From: an uncultured Lachnospiraceae bacterium
GTDB lineage: Bacteria > Bacillota > Clostridia > Lachnospirales > Lachnospiraceae
Assembly: GCA_910588755.1 (NCBI GenBank)
Contig: CAJUQZ010000069.1
Span: 1 to 22,213, forward strand
Length of the DNA: 22,213 nucleotides
Direction: 5' to 3'
Shown here piece by piece: positions 6,741 to 14,697 of this stretch; position 1 is the first letter of the stretch, and each line of letters starts with the position of its first letter. The notes below the pieces were generated by a model that had not been told where the DNA came from, made no database searches, and worked only from the letters and a program-made list of their open reading frames with translations. Position numbers and translations under genes: made by a program.

Positions 6741-6772
6741 GATTAGAACAGGAGTTCTAATACATTCTAATC
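6741..6772. promoter_or_regulatory. Operator-like palindromes upstream of XRE gene
   Basis: ATTAGAAC-AGGA-GTTCTAAT (6742-6761) is a perfect dyad with 8-base arms, and TTCTAATC at 6765-6772 is the reverse complement of GATTAGAA at 6741-6748, giving three related boxes. They lie about 27 bases before the XRE start codon. The core GAAC-N4-GTTC also equals the core of a Firmicutes LexA box. XRE autoregulation or SOS control are both possible. Confidence 0.6.
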
Positions 6773-7950
6773 AGATGCTTTAAAATTATAAATTGGTTTC
6801 ATGATGTCTATGACATCCACTGCTTCCCTGATCACATCGATGATATCTGCCAGCGACTTATATGCCATCGGCGCCTCATCGAGTGTCGCCTCGTTGACAG
6901 AGGTCGTATATACACCCTCCATCGTTTTCCTGTAATCCTCCATAGACAGGCTTTCCTTTGCCCTGGTGCGCGACATCAAACGCCCTGCTCCATGCGGCGC
7001 CGAATAATTCCACTCTGGATTGCCCTTGCCGATAGCCAGCACGCTTCCATCCCTCATATTAATCGGAATCAACACCTTCTCGCCCTTGTGGGCAGCGATC
7101 GCGCCCTTGCGAAGAATCATCTCCTGCGTGTCAATATAATTGTGAATCGTATGAAACGCATCCGAACCTGTCATGCCTGTTTTCTCCAGAATGACCTCTG
7201 CCATCTTCTCGCGGTTTCGTCTCGCAAACCGTTGACAAATCTCCACATCATGCAGATAATCCTCAAGGTACGTTCCATATAAATAACATAGGTCCTCTGG
7301 AATCAGGCAGTCCCTGTGATCCCATTTGAGCTCCTTTAAGGCGGCCTGAATTTCCTTCCTGCGCCCTGCTGCCTTATACTCTGCAATCAAGGCATCCCTT
7401 TTCCTGAAATATTCGTCCTTGCCAGCATGCAAATCTATTGCAGGTTTCTGCTGCCAGAATGAATCACCAAATACTTGGTCCCATCCTGTGCCATATCAAT
7501 TTCGATAAAATGGTTTCCGCCGCCTAATGTACCAATGCTCCGCTCCAGCCGCTTCGCATCCTTCAGACTCCGGTAACAATAAAGCTCCAGCAAATCAAAC
7601 CGCTCCTGCCTTCCCTCCCATACATTCTTGCCTGACGGGACAAAGTGAGCCGCCGCGTCCAGCTTCTCAAAATCAATGTCCCCCTTGCCGAGGTTCACCG
7701 TGTACATGCCGCACCCAATATCCACACCGACCACGTTTGGCACGGCCCGGTCCGTGATGGTCATTGTCGTCCCAATCGTACAGCCCTTGCCCGCGTGGAC
7801 ATCCGGCATAATACGAATCCGGCTTCCCTGTGTGCACTCATAATCGCACATTCTGCGAATCTGCTCGACGGCCTCGTCCTCCACCACTTTGGCATAGCAG
7901 AGTGCCGTGTTCACCTTTCCCTTGATTTCCAATACCTCATTTTCTAACAT
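6767..7950 (-). pseudogene. rtcB: RtcB-family RNA ligase, broken by internal deletion/frameshift
   Basis: RtcB joins RNA 2',3'-cyclic phosphate or 3'-phosphate ends to 5'-OH ends, using GTP and Mn. Here the family sequence lies in two frames. The first piece (7950-7435, 171 residues) carries VVGVDIGCG (Asp77, Cys80), GGGNHFIE (His147) and HSGSRNL (His164), then stops at TAG. The second (7432-6767) carries the histidine of IHNYID and SAPHGAGRLMSR, whose histidine is the guanylylation site in the family. Intact members have roughly 17 residues between SRNL and the AGK-like motif (recalled from family knowledge, not aligned); only about six codons remain, in another frame. So about 30 bases were lost. 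All metal-binding motifs survive, so decay looks recent. The second frame could start at TTG 7432 but has no ribosome site. A sequencing error cannot be excluded. Confidence 0.8.
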
Positions 7951-7997
7951 TTCCTGCCATCCTTTCTATCGACAAATCCCTTCATGAAGAATCCTTT

Positions 7998-8050
7998 AAA
8001 TAAAGAAAACCGCCTCCCTTGCGAAATACTTTTCATACAAGATAAGCGGT
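7998..8050 (-). terminator. Terminator-like hairpin ahead of rtcB (attenuator candidate)
   Basis: On the minus strand ACCGCTTATCTTG pairs with CAAGGGAGGCGGT (13 positions, one mismatch and G-U pairs) around a 16-base loop, followed by TTTTCTTTATTT. It lies after the 53-codon small ORF and about 50 bases before the rtcB start. It could end the small ORF transcript or attenuate rtcB. Confidence 0.6.
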
Positions 8051-8094
8051 GACAACCACAAATATGATATTTCATGCCCTTTTTTCTGTATTAC

Positions 8095-8256
8095 CTAGCA
8101 CATAGACAATACCCCGGAACACTCCAACCCACGAATCCTTCTATATGAAAATCCATATGAACATATAAAACATAGACTCTGTTTCTGATCCAGCGCCTGT
8201 TCAAGTCTTATACTATACGGATAACTGTTTAAATTGATCGTCATTGTCCTGTTCAT
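8095..8256 (-). CDS. Possible 53-residue small protein
   Basis: ATG at 8256 follows GAAGGGA at about 8 bases and opens 53 codons ending in TAG, ahead of a terminator-like hairpin and behind a good promoter. The product begins MNRTMTINLNSYPYSIRLEQ, is rich in Tyr and Ser, and has four cysteines, two as a CFIC pair. I do not recognise it. Promoter, ribosome site, ORF and terminator in order make a gene plausible. It could instead be a chance frame in a long regulated rtcB leader. No membrane segment or signal peptide is evident. Confidence 0.4.
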   Translation of the reverse strand: MNRTMTINLNSYPYSIRLEQALDQKQSLCFICSYGFSYRRIRGLECSGVLSMC

Positions 8257-8310
8257 CGTCTATTTCCCTTCTGGCGTCCCACGCGGCCCGCCTCTTATAT
8301 TTCTACTGTA

Positions 8311-8339
8311 ACTATAGCACACTTTCTATGATTTGTCAT
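8311..8339 (-). promoter_or_regulatory. Promoter for the small ORF and rtcB
   Basis: On the minus strand ATGACA (8339-8334), 17 bases, TATAGT (8316-8311). The -35 differs from consensus at one position. Transcription would start near 8304, about 48 bases before the small ORF and about 350 bases before rtcB. Confidence 0.65.
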
Positions 8340-8360
8340 TAAACTTGTAGTATAAAGTTG

Positions 8361-8702
8361 GTAATTTTGTTACAGTTCAGCCTAGTACTCCGTACAGTTA
8401 GAAATTGGAGTATGGAGCTACATGTTTTGTGCCAGTGCTAGGCAAAATTTCGACGGCATGCGGTGACATCGTCTAGAAATTTTAACGACGCAATGGTGCG
8501 AAACAGGTAGTTCCAGACTTCAATTTCTAGCCGGATGGAGTACTAGTACTACGCTGCAAATAATAGTTTTACAAGCCACGTAAGGACACGTAAAGGCTGA
8601 GGTGCATCAAGCCACGGTACGTGGCTTTGACATCCACGAAGCGGTTTTTGCATGGCTTGATGCCTGTTACAGGAAGCCTCAGGCCGAACTGTTACGTAAT
8701 TT
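8361..8702. mobile_element. Probable MITE with nested palindromes
   Basis: Terminal inverted repeats GTTACAGTTCAGCCT (8369-8383) and AGGCCGAACTGTTAC (8681-8695) match at 13 of 15 positions. GTAATTT repeats directly at both outer edges (8361-8367, 8696-8702), with one extra T on the left, as expected of a target duplication. Inside, a hairpin of 165 bases runs from CTAGTACTCC (8382) to GGAGTACTAG (ending 8546), with complementarity continuing inward to about 8464. A second hairpin pairs GCATCAAGCCA (8604-8614) with TGGCTTGATGC (8653-8663) and competes with a perfect AAGCCACG-GTA-CGTGGCTT dyad (8609-8627). No protein-coding frame of note. A structured RNA is the main alternative. Confidence 0.65.
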
Positions 8703-8803
8703 AATCAACGATTGCCTTTTGATGTGATAATCCATCTGAAAGCTTAATTTTGACGAATTTATATCATTTCAGTCACGTTATATCTCATAAACTTTCTGCT
8801 ATA

Positions 8804-10018
8804 TCACGCTGTCTCAGCCCAGCGCAGCTTCACCTTCAAAATCCGACGCACAGATTCATCTATGCGTTCCTCACTGATCTCACCGCGCGCGACCGCATCC
8901 AGAAGCGCCTCTGCCGCCTGGTGAAAATCCTGCGGCATCAGGATCATGTCAACGCCTGCGTTCACTGCTGCCACGGCCGCCTCCCCGCTCATATAGCACC
9001 CGGCGATCGCTCCCATGTTCATGGCGTCTGTCACGATGAGCCCATCATATTCCAGATCCCCGCGCAGGATCTCAGTCACCATCTTATACGACAGGGAACA
9101 GGGAGTGTTGTCTCCTGTAATATTTGGCACAGCGATATGGGAAACCATTACCAGATCAGCCCCGGCCTCCCTGGCACCTGCAAACGGAACCAAATCAGCC
9201 GCCGCCAGTTCTTCATACGTTTTATCTGTGTATGCGAACCCTTCATGCGTATCCGCCTCTGTAGCGCCATGCCCTGGAAAATGCTTAAAAGTCCCCAGTA
9301 CTTTATTGTCGTGCAACCCATCCATGTACGCACTGGCATAATACAATACAGTTTCTGCATCCTCGCCAAACGAACGGTCGCCAATCACCGTATTGTCATG
9401 GTTGGTCAGGACATCCGCATCCGGCGCAAAATCAAGATTAAATCCCAGCCCGTTTAAGTATGCTCCGATTTTATTTCCCGCCTTATATGCTTCCTTTCTG
9501 GACCGGATCTTGCCCATTGGCCCCACCTTAGGCACATGAAAGCCCTTGTTGTTTCCGATGCGCGCAACCCTTCCGCCCTCCTCGTCCACACACTGGAAAA
9601 GCGGGATTTTCTCAATATCTGCTGCGGCTTTTTGCACATAGTCCAGCATTTCCATTATCTGTGCACTGTCCGTGAGGTTCGCGTTAAAGAAGACTAACCC
9701 GCCAACTGGAAACCTTTCAAGGCTGGCACGCATCGCATCATCTGCTGCCGTGATATTGGCGCCGTCTGTGAGCACCTCCGGCGTCACGATAAACATCTGG
9801 TATATCTTCTGCTCCAGGGACATGGCGTCCAAAAGTTCCTGTGCCTGTATCCCAAACTTCTCCCCGTCCAATGGGTCTGTCACTCTTGCAGCCCTAGGAA
9901 GATCTACCTGGCCTTTTCCCACAAAACCGGCGGCAGAAAGCAGCAGCGCCATCGCCAATAACAATCCAACGACTATCCGTCGTGTATTTTTGTTCCATGA
10001 ATATTTCATCTGCTCCAT
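8804..10018 (-). CDS. Membrane-anchored GH3 glycosidase, NagZ-type
   Basis: A 404-residue glycoside hydrolase family 3 protein, probably a beta-N-acetylhexosaminidase acting on peptidoglycan fragments or other beta-GlcNAc glycans. A basic head and a hydrophobic stretch (residues 15-33) form a signal anchor, so the enzyme should face outward. Catalytic features are KHFPGHG (245-251), the Asp256-Thr-His258 dyad (general acid/base, as in NagZ) and IVTDAMNMGAI with Asp331 as nucleophile. DEEGGRV (145-151) is also typical. It lacks the C-terminal domain of larger GH3 enzymes. The ATG at 10018 overlaps the kinase stop by one base (TGATG), implying coupled translation; an in-frame ATG at 10006 with GGAG just upstream is an alternative start. 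No clear terminator follows. Confidence 0.88.
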   Translation of the reverse strand: MEQMKYSWNKNTRRIVVGLLLAMALLLSAAGFVGKGQVDLPRAARVTDPLDGEKFGIQAQELLDAMSLEQKIYQMFIVTPEVLTDGANITAADDAMRASLERFPVGGLVFFNANLTDSAQIMEMLDYVQKAAADIEKIPLFQCVDEEGGRVARIGNNKGFHVPKVGPMGKIRSRKEAYKAGNKIGAYLNGLGFNLDFAPDADVLTNHDNTVIGDRSFGEDAETVLYYASAYMDGLHDNKVLGTFKHFPGHGATEADTHEGFAYTDKTYEELAAADLVPFAGAREAGADLVMVSHIAVPNITGDNTPCSLSYKMVTEILRGDLEYDGLIVTDAMNMGAIAGCYMSGEAAVAAVNAGVDMILMPQDFHQAAEALLDAVARGEISEERIDESVRRILKVKLRWAETA

Positions 10019-13000
10019 CACCTGATAAACTGTCTTAGCACGGCCATGAAGATATCCATATTCAGCGGTTTTGAGATATGGGCGTTCATGCCATTTTTCA
10101 GTGCCGCCTCCTTATCCTCCTCCAGTGCATTTGCCGTCATGGCGATAATCGGCAGATCCTTGACATCCCTTCTCGACATGCTCCGGATCGTCCTAGTCGC
10201 CTCATAACCATTCATAATCGGCATCTGTACATCCATCAGAACCGCATCATAATAATACTCCTCTGACTGTTCTACCATCGCGACGGCATCTGTACCATCC
10301 GGCGCTGACTCGACGACAAATCCCGCCTCCTCTAATATCACCTGCGCAATCTCACGGTTTAATTCAATATCCTCCACAAGCAGGATCCGCTTTCCGCCAA
10401 AATCTTCCAGTGTCCACACCGCGGCTTCATCCTCCTTGTCCAGCAGATTGTTCGCGGCAAGCAGTGCTGACTTTAAATCAGACATGAAGAGCGGTTTTGC
10501 ACAGAAAGCCGTAACACCCGCTGCCCTGGCCTCCTCCTCTATATCGGACCAGTCATACGCCGTCAGAATGATAATCGGTACATCACTGCCAACGACACTG
10601 CGGATTTTTCTTGCTGTCTCCACACCGCTTAACTCCGGCATCTGCCAGTCAATGATATAAGTATGGTAGGCATCCCCTTCCTCATAAGCCATCTGGGCCC
10701 GGTATGCGGCCTCCCTTCCGGAAGTCGTCCACTCGGACCTAAGACCGATCTTTTTGAGCATTTTACTCACGCTGTCACACACGTGGAAATCGTCGTCAAC
10801 AACAAGTGCGCGAAGCCCGTTCAGCTCCTTAATCTGCTCCGCATTCTTCTCGATATCCTGCAGTTTTAAGCCCAGCTCTACCGTGAAAGTACTCCCCTTT
10901 CCAACCTCGCTCTCCACTGTAATCTTTCCGTTCATCATCTCGACAATATTTCTGGTGATCGCCATGCCAAGCCCTGTACCCTGAATGCCCGACCGGGTAA
11001 CAGTTGACTCTCGCTCAAACGGTTCGAATATATGTTCTACAAATTCTTTGGACATGCCAATGCCGTTATCCTTGATGATAAAGATATAATCCCCATACCC
11101 ATGACGGAACGTCGTCTTCTGCATAATGCGAAATGAGATGGTTCCGCCGGCTGGCGTATACTTGACAGCATTGCTTAGCAGGTTGATAAACACCTGGTTC
11201 ATCTTTAACGAGTCCGCAATAACGTCCTCGTTGACAATCTCAAATGTATCAATAAAGAGCTCGAGCTGCTTTGCCTTCACCTGTGGCTGAATGATGCTGA
11301 CCAGGTTGTGCATCAGCTCGGAAATGTTGCACTCCTGTTCCTTGATCTGCACTTTCCCGCTCTCGATCCTGCTCATATCAAGGATGTCATTAATCAAGCT
11401 AAGCAGATGGTTGCTTGACGACAGAACCTTCTGCAGGCAGTCTTTCACCTGGTCCTTATTGTCAATATGGCTCACAGCTATCGTCGCAAAGCCAATGATG
11501 GCATTCATCGGCGTACGGATATCATGTGACATATTGGACAAAAATGTCGTCTTGGCCCTGTTTGCGTGCTGGGCCTGCATCAACGCATCCTGAAGCGCCT
11601 GCGTCTGCTCTTTCTGCTTCCTGACACTCTCTGTGATCTCCTTCATAACGACCATAACCAGAATATCCTGCGTCTCATCATCCCTTGTCATGAGAAATGA
11701 CTGGCGGACGCAAATCTCCTGTCCGGAATCCTCCTGGCACCAGTACTCCACACTTACGTCCGACTCACCTTCCTCAAAACGCCCGACAAGCTTCCCTATA
11801 TCCGCGATTGCTCTGTAATCCTCCAGAGATTCATTCAGTACAAACCTTTCCCAGCGATGAAACCACTCTGATACCCTGCATGGCGCTTCCATATCCACCC
11901 GGCCAAGCAGTGATACCTGCTTTTCGTCTACCTCACGCACAATATCCTGCTCGATACGGTCCTGTGTCAAATTAAACTCAAAGGTACAGATCGCATTGGA
12001 CGTAATCGCAATTTGATACTGACGCTCCTTGCGGTTTGCGATGGCCATTTTCGCCTGAATGTGCAGCTCCTTCTCCTTTACCTCTGTGATATTTTGTCTG
12101 ATCAGCAGAAGCTTCTCCGGCCTCCCATCCTTTCGCTCCAGGCAGATAATGTTAATGTGCTCCCACCCAGAACATCCATTCTGTATTACATGACATTCAA
12201 ACCGCGCATCATTATGGTCTGCCAGGGACGCCACAAGCGCCTCCTGCGCCAGACACCCTGATAGCTCCGCGCGCTCATTTTCATCCACCAGTGCTGAACA
12301 CAGGTGCTGCACCAGTTCCTGATACGCACCCTTGACTGCAAAATCACCGTCCTCCGGCGTTGTACCTGCCAGATACTGATAAGTACCTGCGCCAAAGTCA
12401 ACCATAGCAAATCTCGAAAACAGGGTTGTCACACCATTGATAATATACCCCATCTCCCGGTTTTCATCCTCCAGCATTTTCTTTTCTCTTCCCGCACGGA
12501 CGAAAATGCTTATAATGTATACGACAAACAACCCTATCAGCATTACCTCTAGCTGGATTCCGACCATATTCTCATCTCTGATCATCCATTGTGTGACATT
12601 TTTGGGAAATGTCTGGACAAGCACGAAATCATTGTCAACAAGGTGCATAATACAAATATTATCCGTCCTGCTCTTTTCGCTGCAGATAAAAGCACCCTCC
12701 CCGCCGTGTGCAAAGATATCCTTTACGCTGTCTGCCGTCCTACTGTCGATCACCCCCTCTTTCACCAGTGTATCGATCAGGTCCTCCTGATAAATATTGC
12801 CGCTGGAGCTTGCGATCGCCCATCCGTTTGGCATGCACAGGTACACCTCCGCTGCCTCGCCAAAATAAGTCGTGGCCAACATATCCTTGAGGTATTTTTC
12901 GGCCAGATAGGAGCCTCTTAGTACACCGATAATTTCGCCCTTATAGCGAAGTGGAGTATAGAAACTTACCATCGTTTCATTAAAAAAATAGGAATCCAGT

Positions 13001-13410
13001 ATCACAGCAATGCCGCTCTCACCACGCATTCCATTGATATAGTAATCACAGTCAGAAGCATCCGAAACACGGCCGTCCGAGGTGTGGTTTGTCCCTGTGG
13101 CATCTGTAAACAGAACTGCGTCAAACAAGGCGTTGTGCTCAATCTCCTGCAGCAGCTGTCCATTAACAGCAGGTTCACTTAATCCCTCACTGATGAAATG
13201 CGCATATGTTTTAATCAGTTCTAGGGCATTGTTCATCTGCTCATTAATCCGAATCATCGTCTGCCGCGCGGAATCTGCCGCATAATTCTTGTTCCGTTCT
13301 TCCATACGCACACTGTTCTGTGTTGTGTACCACTGAAACAAAACAATCATGGCAGTCAAGAGAACAACTACATAAACCACTTCCTGTACGGATTTTTTTC
13401 TTTTTTTCAT
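10018..13410 (-). CDS. Hybrid sensor histidine kinase with two receiver domains
   Basis: A 1130-residue membrane sensor. It has TM1 at about 10-28, an extracellular Cache-like domain at about 30-280 (FFNETMVSFYTPLRYKGEIIGVLRGSY is a typical Cache strand pattern), TM2 at about 286-304, and PAS-like regions at about 330-445 and 465-595. HisKA has the phosphoacceptor His629 in SNMSHDIRTPMNAIIGFA. The HATPase has NLLSNAVKYTP, DNGIGM and GTGLGMAI. REC1 follows at about 866-985 (DDD 872-874, Asp921 in IIDWQMP), then REC2 at about 1007-1130 (Asp1060 in VLMDVQMP, SKPL near the end). There is no DNA-binding output and no HPt domain, so the phosphoryl flow must end on a partner elsewhere or act by protein contact. 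GGGGG stands 6 bases before the ATG. The GH3 gene follows with a one-base overlap. Confidence 0.92.
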   Translation of the reverse strand: MKKRKKSVQEVVYVVVLLTAMIVLFQWYTTQNSVRMEERNKNYAADSARQTMIRINEQMNNALELIKTYAHFISEGLSEPAVNGQLLQEIEHNALFDAVLFTDATGTNHTSDGRVSDASDCDYYINGMRGESGIAVILDSYFFNETMVSFYTPLRYKGEIIGVLRGSYLAEKYLKDMLATTYFGEAAEVYLCMPNGWAIASSSGNIYQEDLIDTLVKEGVIDSRTADSVKDIFAHGGEGAFICSEKSRTDNICIMHLVDNDFVLVQTFPKNVTQWMIRDENMVGIQLEVMLIGLFVVYIISIFVRAGREKKMLEDENREMGYIINGVTTLFSRFAMVDFGAGTYQYLAGTTPEDGDFAVKGAYQELVQHLCSALVDENERAELSGCLAQEALVASLADHNDARFECHVIQNGCSGWEHINIICLERKDGRPEKLLLIRQNITEVKEKELHIQAKMAIANRKERQYQIAITSNAICTFEFNLTQDRIEQDIVREVDEKQVSLLGRVDMEAPCRVSEWFHRWERFVLNESLEDYRAIADIGKLVGRFEEGESDVSVEYWCQEDSGQEICVRQSFLMTRDDETQDILVMVVMKEITESVRKQKEQTQALQDALMQAQHANRAKTTFLSNMSHDIRTPMNAIIGFATIAVSHIDNKDQVKDCLQKVLSSSNHLLSLINDILDMSRIESGKVQIKEQECNISELMHNLVSIIQPQVKAKQLELFIDTFEIVNEDVIADSLKMNQVFINLLSNAVKYTPAGGTISFRIMQKTTFRHGYGDYIFIIKDNGIGMSKEFVEHIFEPFERESTVTRSGIQGTGLGMAITRNIVEMMNGKITVESEVGKGSTFTVELGLKLQDIEKNAEQIKELNGLRALVVDDDFHVCDSVSKMLKKIGLRSEWTTSGREAAYRAQMAYEEGDAYHTYIIDWQMPELSGVETARKIRSVVGSDVPIIILTAYDWSDIEEEARAAGVTAFCAKPLFMSDLKSALLAANNLLDKEDEAAVWTLEDFGGKRILLVEDIELNREIAQVILEEAGFVVESAPDGTDAVAMVEQSEEYYYDAVLMDVQMPIMNGYEATRTIRSMSRRDVKDLPIIAMTANALEEDKEAALKNGMNAHISKPLNMDIFMAVLRQFIR

Positions 13411-13444
13411 AAGAATCCCCCTATGTACTTACGACGCCTCCCTA

Positions 13445-13460
13445 TGCATGGGCCCATGCA
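13445..13460. promoter_or_regulatory. Perfect 16-base palindrome in kinase leader
   Basis: TGCATGGGCCCATGCA is self-complementary over all 16 bases. It lies between the predicted kinase promoter and its start codon, about 30 to 45 bases after the likely transcription start. A repressor operator is a reasonable guess; no binding family is assigned. Confidence 0.5.
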
Positions 13461-13493
13461 GACCGGGATAAACTTGCACTGCATATTTAGAAT

Positions 13494-13522
13494 ATTATAC
13501 TACCTGTGTTTTCCTGCGTCAA
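13494..13522 (-). promoter_or_regulatory. Promoter of the kinase-GH3 operon
   Basis: TTGACG (13522-13517) and TATAAT (13499-13494) on the minus strand are 17 bases apart, a strong sigma-A match, about 84 bases before the kinase start codon. Confidence 0.8.
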
Positions 13523-13578
13523 TATTCCTGTTCATGCCCTGTTCATACCCTCCTGTCCACTTTTCCCATACGCTAAAC

Positions 13579-13607
13579 TTTACAATCTGTGCCCAATCCC
13601 CTATAAT
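13579..13607 (+). promoter_or_regulatory. Promoter of the HAD phosphatase gene
   Basis: TTTACA (13579-13584) and TATAAT (13602-13607) are 17 bases apart on the plus strand. Transcription from about 13614 would carry palindromic element copy 2 in a leader of roughly 108 bases. Confidence 0.75.
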
Positions 13608-13630
13608 AGTAATCATAAACGATAGGAAAA

Positions 13631-13699
13631 TAAGGAACTGTAAACAAACAACTTTTAAATAGTGTGCAGGATTAAAAGTTATTTCTTGACAGTTCCTAA
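13631..13699. repeat. Short palindromic element, copy 2 (TAA-flanked)
   Basis: Arms of 26 bases (13633-13658 and 13672-13697) match at 23 of 26 positions around a 13-base loop (ATAGTGTGCAGGA). The element edges are AGGAACTGT and ACAGTTCCT, and TAA repeats directly on both sides (13631-13633, 13697-13699). It is the reverse-orientation relative of copy 1 at 2590-2648, sharing its loop and one arm. It lies in the predicted leader of the HAD gene, just before the ribosome site. Confidence 0.85.
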
Positions 13700-13721
13700 G
13701 CGTTAAGGATACCATACCATC

Positions 13722-14555
13722 ATGAAAAACAATCAGAAAATATTATATGTAACAGACCTAGACGGCACCCTGCTGCACCACGATGAGCGCATCTCCGCAT
13801 GGAGCTGCGACACACTCAACCGCCTGATCACAGAAGAAGGACTGCTGTTCACTTACGCCACAGCGCGCTCCATCTTCACCGCAAGCGTCGTGACACAGGG
13901 ACTCACACCCAGATTACCTGTCATCGTCAACAACGGGAGTTTTATTATGGACGCTGTTTCCAGAAAGCGGATTCTGGTCAACCAGTTCTCCCCCAGGGAG
14001 GCGCAGGATATTTACGCCACACTCTGTCGCTGTCAAATCGCGCCACTTGTAGACGCCATCATCGATGACCGGGAACGGTTCTCCTACTGTGAGGACGCGA
14101 TTAATCCCGCCCTTGCAGAATTTGTCGCTGCGCGCAAACATGACGGACGCGACAATCCATTAAAGAATACCTCTGCTATTTTAAAGGGAGAGGTCTTTTA
14201 TTTTACCTGCATTGGGGAAGAACAAAAGCTACGGACGGCCTATGAAGCACTAAAGGATACCTACAACTGTATCTTCCAGTTTGACATCTACTCCCACGAG
14301 CCCTGGCTTGAGGTGATGCCGCACACAGCGACCAAATCCCATGCCATTTTGCAGTTAAAGGAACGGTATAAATGTGACAGGGTTGTCGTTTTTGGCGACG
14401 GCGCAAACGATATCCCCATGTTTGAAATTGCAGATGAAGGTTATGCGATGGCAAATGCCATTGACGCGCTGAAAAAAACCGCAACCGCCGTTATCGAAAG
14501 CAATGAAGATGATGGTGTGACAAAATGGATTTTAGAACATGTGTTTGCAAAATAA
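13722..14555 (+). CDS. Cof-type HAD-IIB phosphatase
   Basis: A 277-residue cytoplasmic haloacid-dehalogenase hydrolase, probably dephosphorylating sugar phosphates, PLP or similar small metabolites. Motif I is TDLDGTLL with nucleophile Asp12 and acid/base Asp14; motif II is YATAR near 45-49; motif III lysine is Lys205 (ATKSHAI); motif IV is GDGANDIPM (225-233), which binds magnesium. A C2-type cap occupies about 85-190. Length and motif order are normal for the family. An AAGGAT ribosome site stands about 11 bases before the ATG. It is monocistronic, with a promoter at 13579-13607, a palindromic element in its leader and a hairpin terminator after it. The substrate cannot be named from sequence. 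Confidence 0.9.
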   Translation: MKNNQKILYVTDLDGTLLHHDERISAWSCDTLNRLITEEGLLFTYATARSIFTASVVTQGLTPRLPVIVNNGSFIMDAVSRKRILVNQFSPREAQDIYATLCRCQIAPLVDAIIDDRERFSYCEDAINPALAEFVAARKHDGRDNPLKNTSAILKGEVFYFTCIGEEQKLRTAYEALKDTYNCIFQFDIYSHEPWLEVMPHTATKSHAILQLKERYKCDRVVVFGDGANDIPMFEIADEGYAMANAIDALKKTATAVIESNEDDGVTKWILEHVFAK

Positions 14556-14580
14556 TCTGTTTTAACATAATTTTGTACGT

Positions 14581-14691
14581 AAAAAGGGGCTAACGGGAAA
14601 TACGACTGCTTATCCAATATATTGTTCCAACTCTTTGAGAATACAACAATAAGTTGAAGATAAACCGCATTTCCCGCCAGCCCTTTTGTAT
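14581..14691. terminator. Large bidirectional terminator-like hairpin
   Basis: AAAAGGGGCTAACGGGAAAT (14582-14601) pairs with ATTTCCCGCCAGCCCTTTT (14669-14687), with one bulge, enclosing about 67 bases that hold weaker inner pairings. Poly-T follows on both strands (TTTTGTAT on plus, TTTTT on minus). It separates the convergent HAD and bactofilin genes. At over 100 bases it is long for a plain terminator and may derive from a palindromic element. Confidence 0.7.
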
Positions 14692-14697
14692 CTTCGC

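Noticed and set aside
8361..8702. Group II intron or known riboswitch
   Set aside because: No reverse transcriptase, no domain V-like hairpin recognised, and no gene placed as a riboswitch target; terminal repeats with a flanking direct repeat fit a MITE better.
8750..9457. 235-codon plus-strand frame opposite the GH3 gene
   Set aside because: Overlaps the conserved GH3 C-terminal half in antisense; its translation is His/Arg/Cys-rich without domain character.
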